Counted from the first letter of the stretch, positions 41,770 to 52,846 are shown. The stretch: 64,000 nt of DNA from Bemisia tabaci (GCF_918797505.1 NC_092800.1:1240001-1304000), one strand, 5' to 3'. Numbers and translations: made by a program. The notes: generated by a model not told the origin, from the sequence alone.

Positions 41770-43466
41770 TGTTCGATCCCGATCGAACAAACTTAGAGCA
41801 ATTTTAGGAAATTTCATCATACTCATATTTATCCCCCCCTCACTCTTGAGGATCCTCTCAATTTTATATATTATTTAATCACTCACTCATTTCATAGAAA
41901 TAAGTTTAAATTCAATTCACCGGCATTCAAAATTTCATTATATCCAAGTGTCCTTGTTTGACACCCAAACTTGTTATTCTTGAGGGGCGGGCAGCAATTT
42001 ACTACTCTTTTATTTTCACGACGCGAAGCGCGAAAAACACCGGCCATCACATTGCGCGCCCGCGGTAACTAATAAATTATTCCACCTCATTGCACACCTT
42101 GACCCGCCTCCCAGATTTGTGCGTCCTTAAAGGTGTCCTTTACCTTCTATTAAATTGAAAGTGCTCTTCCTAACCATTGTATAACTCGTCTTTAACACCC
42201 TTTTTATGTTTCCAACCTTTCTTTCATAATTATCTTCAAATTTATCTCCATTACATCCAGTTTTCTTCGCAACCATGAGTCCCATCCATATGCAAATTTT
42301 CCAAATTTTCACTTTCTTTAGCTTCAGTTCAATAAAAAACCCCCAAAACCTATATATATTTTGGAAGTACTCATTAAGCCCGACCTGCTCAAACCTTTAT
42401 CGACCAATAAATTTCAAATCTCAACTTTCAAATCCAACTTTCAAAATCCACGGCAAACACAGATCCGCTCCCCCTGGAGCCCCCCACCTAGCGGCCGTCC
42501 CCGCTCTGTTCCTTTTGGCTCTTGCGCGGCGCTCAAGACGTCAGCCGCTCGCCCCATAGAGTCACTTGTATCCAGCACGCTGAAGAAGACGGACCCGGAC
42601 CTCACCACGGAAGCAGTTCTCTCCCGGATCAAGAATTTCTACCCGACGCCCCTGCCAAGGTAGACTCTGTGAACAAGGACAAGGACTCTGGCTCTCCATC
42701 GTTGGAAAGGACATCTTCCCGCTCTATGCAAGTCCCGTCAATCGACGGTCTCCACGAAGCAACGTGATCACCTGGCGCCTGCTCCTGCTCGCTGTTCGAA
42801 GGAAACCGACGTTACCTCATCCCGGTTCTCTGAAGTCCAGCTTGGCTCTCTCCAGTAATCGCGTAGTGATGAAAGGTATGCCACAAGCGCTGCCTCATCA
42901 CCCTACGTATTAATATTTTTTCTCTTTACAGGTTCAATTCACTCTTCACCACAGGTGCATCGCCTGTCCTGCTTTTGGGCTATCCCAAAAAAGTACACTC
43001 CTCTAATTGCATGCCACGTTCACTATTCCGATAGTGAAGGTTTCATGCAATTAGCCGACTTGCTTTAATAAGCACCTTCTGTGCCTATTAGAACGTACTA
43101 TTCAATTATCTCATTTAATATTCCAAAATTTCTCACTATCCCCATCTCAACCTAACCCCTAAATTGTGGAATTGAATCACTCTCGTGTTCAATCTCCATC
43201 AATTTAGTGGCATGCTTTAATGCAAATCTTCTATTTGCATTAGAACGCCCTTTTCATTCCCCCTTTCGGCCGATCATTTATTTTAGTCACTTTTTCACCT
43301 CTCAGCTCTTTTCTCTCTTTCCTGGTTTGCTTATTTTTCCTCAAAATACGCTGGTCCCTCGGTTTTTAATTTTATCCCCCCCTCTTTTCTGTTTCGCTCC
43401 TTTCTCATATCCAATTTTTTCTCCTCCTCTTCTTTTTTTCTAAGTTTTTCCTCTTTATATCGCTCA
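41770..43466 (+). repeat. 5' LTR
   Basis: Begins TGTTCGATCCCGATCGAAC (itself palindromic) and ends CTCTTTATATCGCTCA. It contains a TATATATA box near 42350, followed about 30 bp later by an ACTCATTAA start-like site, and a possible 56-nt intron (donor GAAAG|GTATG at 42876, acceptor CTCTTTACAG ending at 42931). U3/R/U5 limits are inferred only. Confidence 0.95.
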
Positions 43467-43472
43467 TAAAAT

Positions 43473-43490
43473 TGGTCCCTCGGGCCGGAT
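43473..43490 (+). other. Primer-binding site, tRNA-Tyr type
   Basis: TGGTCCCTCGGGCCGGAT lies 6 nt after the LTR. It is complementary to the 3' end of insect tRNA-Tyr (…ATCCGGCTCGAAGGACCA) at 16 of 18 positions, from my recollection of that tRNA. The 350 nt from here to the gag ATG are an untranslated leader. Confidence 0.7.
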
Positions 43491-43842
43491 CTAGTTTCTG
43501 GCATAAATTCTCTAACTCTTAATGCTCGAAACTGGAATAGAGTGCGAACAGTCCTTAGGATTACGTCCACTTCATTAACCTGTCACAACATTCATTTTAA
43601 ATCCTAGCGCAGCAGCGAAATATCGGTGCTGAACTAGGTCCTCAACCTTAGAAAATCCTGACGAAGCTTTATGACCGTAAAGCATACCAGGTTCTGAACC
43701 TTCGAAAAATCCTAGTACAGTTGCTGTTTCGTAATCAAACTAGGTATAATTCAGATTGACATTCCTGAAATAACGTTTGCTCTTTATCTCGAATTATTTA
43801 ACCTCTCATTCATAACCTTTCATTTTTTCTTCCTTATTTAAA

Positions 43843-46800
43843 ATGTCTTCCGACGACGAAAATAATGAGGCTCATCTGAACCACGATAATCATGATAACA
43901 ATGACCAACATGATGATGAGCACCGCAACAACAATACAAATGCAGTGGATTTGCAAGGGGTATCCATCGTTGCCAAATTGGCAAACCTCTGCAAACTCGC
44001 CCGGAACACACGCGATGCTTTCCGACAGGTGCCGGACGAGGATGACATAGAAGCCTTCTCTCCTTCATTCAAAAGGCTGGAAAAGTATTGCGAGCGTTTC
44101 GAAATGCTAATGGATGAAGCAATCGAGTTTTCGGTCGCTCACCCTGATTCACCTTTAGAAGCAGATAGACTTCAAATCGAATTTGAGCGGCTTACGCGGG
44201 AAGCTCAAACTGAATATCTCAAACGATCAAAGAAGAACGATACGTCTAAACAACAAGATGCCTCTGGTTTTCAGACGATGATCAATCAAACAATGTTAAA
44301 CACCGCCTTCAGCGGTTTTAACCCAAAAATTCGCTTACCAAAATTAGAGTTAACCCACTTTTCAGGTCAAATTGAAAATTGGCGAACATATTACAATTTA
44401 TTCCTGGCATCTGTGCACAATTCTCCTCATCTAACAGAAGTTGAAAAATTTCAATACCTTTTAGGTAGCTTGCGCGGTGAAGCCCTCGATCTAATTAAGA
44501 GCCTTGATATAACCACCGAAAATTACGAGGTAGCTTGGAATCTCCTTTGCAAAAGGTACCAGTCCACCAGGAGGCATATTTTCTTTCATTTTGCAGGGTT
44601 GCTAGATCTCCCGGAAATTAAAGAAAATAAGCAAGTACATTCTTTGCTCGCCAAAGTACGAGAGCATACTCAGGCTCTTAATGCCTTGGGTCACGCTACA
44701 GCCACTTTCGACGGTGTGCTTGTCACAATTCTTTCCCGAAAAATATCACCAAAGCTGTGGCGACGATTAGAGGACCACCGAGGCAGCAACAAGGAATATC
44801 CAAAATTGGAGGAAATTATTTCCTTCCTGGAGAAAGAGGCCGCATACGCTGATGATCTGGTAACATCCAGAAAGGAGAATAAAGATGCGCAAACAAATTC
44901 AAATAAAAATACTCCGAATAATTCGTCGAATAAAAATTCAACCAAGGCTCTAGTCACCACCACAAAGGACGATAAGTCTGAGAACCCTTCTGGACGAAAC
45001 CAACGCACTCCCCCCTCTTGCGTGCTGTGCACAGAACCTCACAAAATTTTTCAATGTCCTAAATTCCGTGATATGAATGCTTCTCAGCGCATCGAATTAG
45101 CTAAAAATCGTAAACTGTGTGAGCGCTGCCTCAGCGGTTTTCACGACACGGAGAAATGTCGTAGAGACTACCGGTGCATTGCTTGTGATGAACCCCATAA
45201 CACATGGTTACACCCCCATAAACCTACCCCGACTCCTGAGAAACCGCAACCTGCGGTCTCAATGGTCGGCGCGACCTCCCAACCTGATACGATAATCTTA
45301 TTGGCCACCGTACAGGTTGAAGTCTCCTCACCGAAGAAAGCCGCCATTCTAAGGGGCATTCTTGATTTAGGCTCTCAAACTACGATAATTGTGACCAAAT
45401 GCGCTCGCGCACTTGGTTGCAACATAAATCCAAATCTTAACCCTGTGAACGGGATTTCTGGCTACCCCGTTCCTATTCGCGGAATAACACGAATCAATTT
45501 GAAATGTAATGGAAAAATGTTGATCCGCGATCACTCGGTCACGGTCATAGATAAAATTTCCAACCCAACTCCTTCTACGCCAATTTCACCGGAAGTTCGG
45601 CACCGCCTCACTAGCTACCCTTTGGCGGATCCTGATTTTGACAAGGTGAATGCACCTGTCGAAATTTTAATAGGCCTTGATATTTTGCCAGAACTCTTGT
45701 GTGGCGAAACCATTTCTCTCGGACCCGGTTTTCCAACGGCTCTGAAAACCAAACTAGGGTACGCCGTAATGGGCATCGCACCTACCGCCGACGCCACTCC
45801 TACTGTTTTACTGGCGACTGAAGATGAATACTCTACTCAAAATTCAATTGATGAACAAGAAAATTTTCAGGTTGCGATCCCTAAAAACTGGGAGCTAGAG
45901 GAGCCTCCGCCCTTCGTTCCTCCTCCCCCTCCGGAAAATCCTGCCGAAACCTTCTACAAGGAAACTACCGTCCGGATGCCCTCAGGCCGTTTTATGGTTC
46001 GCCTACCATTTTCGGATAGCCCTGAGAAATTGGGCAACTCAATGAGTCAGGCTCAATTGCGTTTCAAATCCTTAGAAAGAAAATTTCAAATAAAACCTGA
46101 CCTTCGCGAGCAATACTCTAAGGCCATTCAAGGTCACATCGACGCGGGTCAGCTCAAGTTGGCCGCCCCTGACGTTCTAGACAAAATGCATTACGTACTC
46201 CCTCATCACGGGGTAATCAAGGAAACTTCGAGTACTACGAAGCTCCGAATAGTAAACGATGCAAGTGCCAAAACCTCCTCTGGTTTCTCACTTAATGACC
46301 TCTTACACGTAGGTCCCAAAATTTTAAAGGACATACGAGAAGTATTGATTTCTTTTAGGCGACATAACATTGTTTTCTCTTGTGACATACGTCAAATGTA
46401 CTTACAGATTCTCTTACATGAGGACGATCAGCCCTTTCACCTGATGCTGTGGCGATTTCATCCTAATGACCCTATCCGAATTTATCAGTACACCACTGTG
46501 ATTTTCGGAGTTTCATCATCGGCATTTCTGGCAATTCGAACCATCCAGGAGCTCGCCATCCTACATCGCGAAGAGTTTCCTCGCGCTTATAAGGTTATAA
46601 TGGAAGAAATTTATGCAGATGACGCTGCCACAGGAGACGAAACAATAGAAGATGCCCTCGAGTTGCGCAGAGAGCTCATCAGCCTTTTTGAGCTTGGAGG
46701 TTTTCAGCTCAGAAAATGGTTCAGCAATTCACCGCAATTACTGGCAGGTGTGCCTCCCGAGCAACTAGAAATTCCCTCCTCATGGAGAAGTGATGAAAGT

Positions 46801-49206
46801 GCCACATTTTCCGTCCTAGGACTACAGTGGTTACCGTCAGAAGATATTTTTACGTATAAAATCATAAGTCTGAACCGCCCGCGCACTAAGCGAGGGATTC
46901 TCTCCACCTACGCAACAATTTTTGACCCGTTGGGGTGGGTAGGTCCAGCTGTTTTTCCCGCCAAAAGTCTCACTCAGCATCTATGGCTAATTAAGTGTGA
47001 CTGGGATGACCCTCTCCCAACCAATCTTGCTCAAACTTGGGATAATTTTTTATCAGATCTCAAATCCTTAGAGGACGTAAAAATCCCTCGTCAAAGTTGC
47101 CCGCCAAATTCGGAAATTCAAATTCACGGATTCGCAGACGCTTCAATTTTAGGATACAATGCCGTGGCATATATGCGTTTCCAGTTGCCCGATGGAAAAT
47201 ATTCAACATCGTTAGTTGCCTCAAAAACTAAGGTTGCTCCTCTTAAAGTCGTATCTCTACCACGCTTAGAATTATGCGCCGCATTTTTGTTAACTTCCCT
47301 TCTCGAATTTATCTCACCAGTACTTGGTAAAATTTACACAATAACCGAAACTTTCGGGTGGTCTGACTCAAGTATCACGTTACAATGGATTCAGACACCA
47401 CCGCACAAACTAAAAACATTTGTTGCAAATCGCGTGGCACATATTCAAGAAAATTTTCCATCAGTGCAATGGCGCTATATAAAATCGGCTGATAACCCCA
47501 GTGACGTTGGATCCCGCGGATGCTCCGCGTCCGCTCTCCTGAAAAACAAATTATGGTGGGAAGGTCCAAGCTTCCTCCGAAATCCTCAATCTGAATGGCC
47601 GAAACCACGTTTTCAGCCAGGCTCAGAAAAATTACCAGAAACTCGGGCCCTTGTCGCACTGCAAGATGAGGAACAAAACGAGGAATTTGAATTTTTGAGC
47701 CGATTCTCTAGCTGGAGTAAAATGCAACGCGTCGTTGCCATATTGATTCGATTTGTGCATAATTCACGTCACCCAGCTCAGAGAAAAACCGGTGCCCTCA
47801 CTGTCGAAGAATTTTTGGAGGCCGAACGGCGCCTAATATGGTTAATACAAAAAAGAGCCTTCTCAGATGACATTAGATTATTAAAAAGAGGCCGCCCGGC
47901 TTCAAACCAATTGAAACGCCTGAATCCATTTTTAGACGAAAAAGACATGATTCGGGCAGGAGGTCGTCTAAATCACTCGTCGCTCACTTTCGGCCGAAAA
48001 TACCCATGGATCTTACCTAAAAATCACCCGCTTGTTCAAGTGTTGGTGAAGCATTACCATGTTGCCTACCTTCACGCCGGGCCGCAATTATTGCAGTCCA
48101 CACTTAGCCAAAAATTTTGGATCTTGAGCAGCCGCAGAGTAATACGCTCAGTAATTTACTCCTGCATACCGTGCTTCCGAGCACAGCCTAGACAAATTCA
48201 GCCTCAAATGGGAAATTTACCGCCTGCACGAGTAAACCCGAATCCCGCCTTCATTCATACGGGATGCGATTTTGCTGGATATTTTAACGTTCGCGTCCAC
48301 ACACTACGAAGTGCGCGCACTGTAAAGGCATATATTTGCATTTTTGTATGTCTCTCAACAAAAGCAGTGCACCTAGAAGTCACTGAAGACTTAACGACTG
48401 ACTCTTTTATTGTCGCTCTAACGAAACTTGCTTGTCGCAGAGGTAACCCCGCGCACCTCTACTCTGATTGTGGGAGCAATCTCATGGGTGGCGGTAGTGA
48501 TCTCCGAAAAATCACCAAACAACTTCGGATTGATCTAAAAACTTGCCCTGAACTAGAGAAAATTATCCAAGAGCGTCACATAAAATTTCACCCCACCTCC
48601 CCGGCCGCCCCGCATCATAATGGCATTTCCGAGGCTGCCGTCAAAAGCACAAAAAACCATCTGAAAAAAGTCACCGAAGGGCATTCACTGACACTTGAAG
48701 AGTTCCGAACAATCACAGTGAAAATTGAAGCAATGCTAAATTCCAGGCCTCTAGCTCCGCTATCAAGTGACCCAAATGATTTGGCTCCATTGACTCCCGC
48801 TCATTTTTTGATCGGCCGAGCGCTGGTCAGCCCCCTGGAGCCTGACTATAGCGAATTACCAAGTAAAAAATTCCCCGCTAAACGATGGAGACGCGTACAA
48901 GCGATTACCCAATCATTCTGGAAAAGATGGGGTAACGAGTACCTGCACACCTTACAAGTGCGACATAAGTGGTTTAGCAAAACACGAAATCTCAAAATAG
49001 ATGATCTCGTCCTCATCCATGATCACTCAACCGTACCTCTACATTGGAAAATGGGACGTGTAGTTCAGCTTCACCCAGGCACCGACGGCCAAGTACGAGT
49101 CGTCCGCGTTCGCACTAGCACGGGCGATCTCACTAGACCAGTAGTCAAACTTTACCCTCTACCAATGGAAACGGACGAATCAGACCCCGAGGAAAACGAC
49201 GAATAA
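43843..49206 (+). CDS. BEL/Pao Gag-Pol polyprotein, 1787 codons, intact frame
   Basis: A single frame from ATG 43843 to TAA 49206. The Asp/Asn/His-rich N-terminus is followed by the Gag region (LPKLELTHFSG at about residue 165, DUF1759-like) and cysteine/histidine knuckles from residue 393 (CVLC-x3-H-x4-C, then CERC-x4-H-x4-C). A retroviral-type aspartic protease (DUF1758) follows, with D508 in the sequence LDLGSQ. Reverse transcriptase has D848 (SCDIRQMY) and YADD at 924-927. An RNase H-like part has FADAS (D1099), LELCAA and WSDSS. Integrase has an H..H..C-x2-C zinc region (HYH, YLHAG, CIPC) and catalytic D1476 (TGCDF), D1542 (YSDCGSN) and E1597 (GISEAA). It ends in a DUF5641-type domain. 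The polyprotein is cut by its protease and copies RNA to DNA for integration. Oddity: the protease triad reads D-L-G rather than D-S/T-G. YADD in place of the commoner YVDD is a tolerated variant. Confidence 0.95.
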   Translation: MSSDDENNEAHLNHDNHDNNDQHDDEHRNNNTNAVDLQGVSIVAKLANLCKLARNTRDAFRQVPDEDDIEAFSPSFKRLEKYCERFEMLMDEAIEFSVAHPDSPLEADRLQIEFERLTREAQTEYLKRSKKNDTSKQQDASGFQTMINQTMLNTAFSGFNPKIRLPKLELTHFSGQIENWRTYYNLFLASVHNSPHLTEVEKFQYLLGSLRGEALDLIKSLDITTENYEVAWNLLCKRYQSTRRHIFFHFAGLLDLPEIKENKQVHSLLAKVREHTQALNALGHATATFDGVLVTILSRKISPKLWRRLEDHRGSNKEYPKLEEIISFLEKEAAYADDLVTSRKENKDAQTNSNKNTPNNSSNKNSTKALVTTTKDDKSENPSGRNQRTPPSCVLCTEPHKIFQCPKFRDMNASQRIELAKNRKLCERCLSGFHDTEKCRRDYRCIACDEPHNTWLHPHKPTPTPEKPQPAVSMVGATSQPDTIILLATVQVEVSSPKKAAILRGILDLGSQTTIIVTKCARALGCNINPNLNPVNGISGYPVPIRGITRINLKCNGKMLIRDHSVTVIDKISNPTPSTPISPEVRHRLTSYPLADPDFDKVNAPVEILIGLDILPELLCGETISLGPGFPTALKTKLGYAVMGIAPTADATPTVLLATEDEYSTQNSIDEQENFQVAIPKNWELEEPPPFVPPPPPENPAETFYKETTVRMPSGRFMVRLPFSDSPEKLGNSMSQAQLRFKSLERKFQIKPDLREQYSKAIQGHIDAGQLKLAAPDVLDKMHYVLPHHGVIKETSSTTKLRIVNDASAKTSSGFSLNDLLHVGPKILKDIREVLISFRRHNIVFSCDIRQMYLQILLHEDDQPFHLMLWRFHPNDPIRIYQYTTVIFGVSSSAFLAIRTIQELAILHREEFPRAYKVIMEEIYADDAATGDETIEDALELRRELISLFELGGFQLRKWFSNSPQLLAGVPPEQLEIPSSWRSDESATFSVLGLQWLPSEDIFTYKIISLNRPRTKRGILSTYATIFDPLGWVGPAVFPAKSLTQHLWLIKCDWDDPLPTNLAQTWDNFLSDLKSLEDVKIPRQSCPPNSEIQIHGFADASILGYNAVAYMRFQLPDGKYSTSLVASKTKVAPLKVVSLPRLELCAAFLLTSLLEFISPVLGKIYTITETFGWSDSSITLQWIQTPPHKLKTFVANRVAHIQENFPSVQWRYIKSADNPSDVGSRGCSASALLKNKLWWEGPSFLRNPQSEWPKPRFQPGSEKLPETRALVALQDEEQNEEFEFLSRFSSWSKMQRVVAILIRFVHNSRHPAQRKTGALTVEEFLEAERRLIWLIQKRAFSDDIRLLKRGRPASNQLKRLNPFLDEKDMIRAGGRLNHSSLTFGRKYPWILPKNHPLVQVLVKHYHVAYLHAGPQLLQSTLSQKFWILSSRRVIRSVIYSCIPCFRAQPRQIQPQMGNLPPARVNPNPAFIHTGCDFAGYFNVRVHTLRSARTVKAYICIFVCLSTKAVHLEVTEDLTTDSFIVALTKLACRRGNPAHLYSDCGSNLMGGGSDLRKITKQLRIDLKTCPELEKIIQERHIKFHPTSPAAPHHNGISEAAVKSTKNHLKKVTEGHSLTLEEFRTITVKIEAMLNSRPLAPLSSDPNDLAPLTPAHFLIGRALVSPLEPDYSELPSKKFPAKRWRRVQAITQSFWKRWGNEYLHTLQVRHKWFSKTRNLKIDDLVLIHDHSTVPLHWKMGRVVQLHPGTDGQVRVVRVRTSTGDLTRPVVKLYPLPMETDESDPEENDE

Positions 49207-49630
49207 GTCCTCGGCGCCTTCTCTCCATCTCGGGGAACGACAAAATTCGCTTGTAAATAACCTAATTAAAATACAAATAAATTAATTATATAAATTTTTA
49301 ATACTTAATTATTAATTATGTAAATTAATTATACCTCATCTACTCTTAATCAATTACAAAACCTTTAATTTTTACTCGGCTCCTTTGTCTTCCCTCCCGC
49401 TAACTTTCTTAGCCAATAAGTATCAGGAGAAAAAATCAGCTCCCGCCATTAGTCAAATTTTCGCGCCAAATTTGCACCTTAAATTTTCCCGCGATTGCAT
49501 TGATTGGCTAATCCCCCGGTCAATTTTTTCTTCTTCTTCTTCATTTTTTAATTTTTTTTTGTATAAATAGAAGGACCTTTCACCTCTCAGATTCATTCAT
49601 TCGCTCTGCTCAGTGCCGTAAGCAGCAACC
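49207..49630 (+). promoter_or_regulatory. Spacer upstream of ORF2 with TATA box and initiator or splice acceptor
   Basis: AT-rich spacer after gag-pol. TATAAATAG at 49562-49570 is followed by CTCAGATTC with an A at 49589, 27 bp from the TATA start: the spacing of a TATA-initiator pair. The same site reads as a splice acceptor (CTTTCACCTCTCAG ending at 49590), as does a second CTCTGCTCAG ending at 49613. ORF2 could therefore be made from an internal promoter or a spliced RNA. Confidence 0.55.
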
Positions 49631-50215
49631 ATGGACATCCTGGATATTACCGACGCTAACCTGGAGAAGGAACTCTCAATGGAAGAAGAGATGGCGGAAT
49701 TGGAGAAGATGATTGACCTAACAGCCAGAAGAAAGACGCAACCCGCTCCCGTAGCTCGTCAACTCAAAATCATCGAGGCGCTCCCACAGAAACCTTCGCG
49801 GGACCCAGAGCCAGTCATCCTGCCAGATCTTCCTCCTCCACTCAAAAATTGTCACAAGAAAGCAGTCAATGAATGGAAACCGAAGCCCCAAGCTAAGAAA
49901 CCAAAACGACTTTACAACAGGCTTCCGGTTCCACATCGCATTCCAGTGGCGCCGCAAAAATATGAGCCATTCCTCCCATTGCGGCAAATCCAGATGCAGG
50001 CACCGCCTGTTCTCTACAACGTCCAAACATTACAAGATCGGCGTTTTAGACCAATGCCCCGCAATCGACGAGAGGCCCGCTACTTCCAGCACTTAGACCT
50101 GGTGCGAGAAAGGGGATGGAACGACAGAACACTTCGCGGTGCTCCATCTAAAAAATTGAACCGCCGAGCAGAGCGAGCTGCACGTTGGCGAGCAGCTCAC
50201 GGCCGCAAAGTCTAA
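49631..50215 (+). CDS. BEL-encoded accessory protein, 194 codons, function unknown
   Basis: The ATG has a strong insect context (AGCAACCATGG) and the frame is closed by TAA at 50213-50215. The N-terminus (residues 1-32, with LEKELSMEEEMAELEKMIDL) is acidic and looks like a short amphipathic helix or coiled coil. The middle is proline-rich and basic (PKPQAKKPKRLYN). The C-terminus is Arg-rich (RRAERAARWRAAHGRK). There is no signal peptide or membrane segment, so it is not an envelope protein. The net charge suggests nucleic-acid binding or nuclear localisation, but that is inference. Codon use is ordinary and the frame is undamaged, consistent with selection or with youth of the copy. I know no named family that it belongs to. 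Confidence 0.75.
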   Translation: MDILDITDANLEKELSMEEEMAELEKMIDLTARRKTQPAPVARQLKIIEALPQKPSRDPEPVILPDLPPPLKNCHKKAVNEWKPKPQAKKPKRLYNRLPVPHRIPVAPQKYEPFLPLRQIQMQAPPVLYNVQTLQDRRFRPMPRNRREARYFQHLDLVRERGWNDRTLRGAPSKKLNRRAERAARWRAAHGRKV

Positions 50216-51087
50216 CAGCTGGACTCAAAACTAGCTTTCTTAAAACGGCCCTTCTCAGGGCCAACAAATGAGAGCCTTCTGTATTTTTCCTTTTTTTCTC
50301 TTAGTTCTATCCTTTAAATTACACGGTAATTGCATGTATATATTACGCAGTTACATACCCCGAGATAACGAACTCCGGCGATACTCTCTGGTCCCAGAGA
50401 ATGCTCTATGATAATTACATTGTAAATAAATAATCAATACTTCCTGGTAATTTACGGCAATAATTATTTTCAATTCACTACTCTAAAACTTTAATTTACT
50501 TTAATTTCCCTATACTTAATATCACTTTAGTCTCATTAATTCCTTAAAAATGACGTATTATTAAGTATTTAAAACTTGAATTAACCCCGAGAGCCTTAAA
50601 ACCTCGGCGATGCTCTCTAATTTTTTTTTTTTTTTTTTTTTGGAGAACGAACTAGTATTATGAAGTTATTTATTCATTTTTCTGTCATAATTTAATTCAC
50701 TTTAATTAAGAAAAAATTAATCTCTTTACTTTAAGTATCCAAATAATATTCTCTTCACAGTTAATTTTCTAAGTATTAACTTATTCACTTTAATTACCTA
50801 CATATTAATTTTTACTTACCCAATTATAACCTCACTCACTTAATTATCTAAGTATTACTTCGGTCACATTAATTATCATCGATAGAATATTACTCATTAA
50901 GATAACTACAATGTAAATAATATGTTGATATCTCCTATTAATTTCCCCACCCAAAACCCACCCCACCTAAGTGGCGATTAACTTCACACACGTGTGGAAT
51001 GCATAACAGCTTCAAGCAGATTTGATCATTTTGTACGGTCCGTGATTAGCTTTCGAACCAACTTACGTTGGTTCAACCCCCGGAGTA
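50216..51087 (+). other. AT-rich 3' untranslated region of the BEL element
   Basis: TAATT/TTAAT-rich sequence with a 23-T run at 50619-50641 and no open frame of note. The end before the LTR has an inverted repeat (AACCAACTTACGTTGGTT, 51056-51073) where a polypurine tract would be expected; none is evident. Confidence 0.7.
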
Positions 51088-52784
51088 TGTTCGATCCCGA
51101 TCGAACAAACTTAGAGCAATTTTAGGAAATTTCATCATACTCATATTTATCCCCCCCTCACTCTTGAGGATCCTCTCAATTTTATATATTATTTAATCAC
51201 TCACTCATTTCATAGAAATAAGTTTAAATTCAATTCACCGGCATTCAAAATTTCATTATATCCAAGTGTCCTTGTTTGACACCCAAACTTGTTATTCTTG
51301 AGGGGCGGGCAGCAATTTACTACTCTTTTATTTTCACGACGCGAAGCGCGAAAAACACCGGCCATCACATTGCGCGCCCGCGGTAACTAATAAATTATTC
51401 CACCTCATTGCACACCTTGACCCGCCTCCCAGATTTGTGCGTCCTTAAAGGTGTCCTTTACCTTCTATTAAATTGAAAGTGCTCTTCCTAACCATTGTAT
51501 AACTCGTCTTTAACACCCTTTTTATGTTTCCAACCTTTCTTTCATAATTATCTTCAAATTTATCTCCATTACATCCAGTTTTCTTCGCAACCATGAGTCC
51601 CATCCATATGCAAATTTTCCAAATTTTCACTTTCTTTAGCTTCAGTTCAATAAAAAACCCCCAAAACCTATATATATTTTGGAAGTACTCATTAAGCCCG
51701 ACCTGCTCAAACCTTTATCGACCAATAAATTTCAAATCTCAACTTTCAAATCCAACTTTCAAAATCCACGGCAAACACAGATCCGCTCCCCCTGGAGCCC
51801 CCCACCTAGCGGCCGTCCCCGCTCTGTTCCTTTTGGCTCTTGCGCGGCGCTCAAGACGTCAGCCGCTCGCCCCATAGAGTCACTTGTATCCAGCACGCTG
51901 AAGAAGACGGACCCGGACCTCACCACGGAAGCAGTTCTCTCCCGGATCAAGAATTTCTACCCGACGCCCCTGCCAAGGTAGACTCTGTGAAAAAGGACAA
52001 GGACTCTGGCTCTCCATCATTGGAAAGGACATCTTCCCGCTCTATGCAAGTCCCGTCAATCGACGGTCTCCACGAAGCAACGTGATCACCTGGCGCCTGC
52101 TCCTGCTCGCTGTTCGAAGGAAACCGACGTTACCTCATCCCGGTTCTCTGAAGTCAAGCTTGGCTCTCTCCAGTAATCGCGTAGTGATGAAAGGTATGCC
52201 ACAAGCGCTGCCTCATCACCCTACGTATTAATATTTTTTCTCTTTACAGGTTCAATTCACTCTTCACCACAGGTGCATCGCCTGTCCTGCTTTTGGGCTA
52301 TCCCAAAAAAGTACACTCCTCTAATTGCATGCCACGTTCACTATTCCGATAGTGAAGGTTTCATACAATTAGCCGACTTGCTTTAATAAGCACCTTCTGT
52401 GCCTATTAGAACGTACTATTCAATTATCTCATTTAATATTCCAAAATTTCTCACTATCCCCATCTCAACCTAACCCCTAAATTGAGAAATTGAATCACTC
52501 TCGTGTTCAATCTCCATCAATTTAGTGGCATGCTTTAATGCAAATCTTCTATTTGCATTAGAACGCCCTTTTCATTCCCCCTTTCGTCCGATCATTTATT
52601 TTAGTCATTTTTTCACCTCTCAGCTCTTTTCTCTCTTTCCTGGTTTGCTTATTTTTCCTCAAAATACGCTGGTCCCTCGGTTTTTAATTTTATCCCCCCC
52701 TCTTTTCTGTTTCGCTCCTTTCTCATATCCAATTTTTTCTCCTCCTCTTCTTTTTTTCTAAGTTTTTCCTCTTTATATCGCTCA
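51088..52784 (+). repeat. 3' LTR
   Basis: Same length and ends as the 5' LTR. Differences that I counted lie near the equivalents of 42672, 42700, 42842, 43045, 43165-43167, 43267 and 43289. Confidence 0.95.
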
Positions 52785-52789
52785 CCAAT

Positions 52790-52846
52790 TGATGCGATAT
52801 ATCGCATGCCGTTCTGACACAAAATATGGCGTCCATCGAATCACCT
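52790..52846. mobile_element. Palindromic MITE N, right end
   Basis: GATGCGATATATCGCATGCC through CCATCGAATCACCT is inverse to the left end at 41386. TA follows at 52847. Confidence 0.9.

Larger units (their letters stand above)
41765..52789 (+). mobile_element. Complete BEL/Pao LTR retrotransposon with 5-bp target duplication (CCAAT)
   Basis: The element proper is 41770-52784 (11,015 bp), flanked by CCAAT at 41765-41769 and 52785-52789. The two LTRs are the same length (1,697 bp), run TG...CA and differ at about eight positions by eye, so insertion is recent. In between come a tRNA-Tyr-type primer site, one long gag-pol frame and a second small ORF. I found no convincing polypurine tract before the 3' LTR. 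It is inserted in MITE N and within the presumed first intron of a plus-strand gene. Confidence 0.96.

Noticed and set aside
42275..42767. ORFs of about 80-100 codons in the LTRs
   Set aside because: Present identically in both LTRs, in three overlapping frames, with no domain. Likely chance frames in a leader region.
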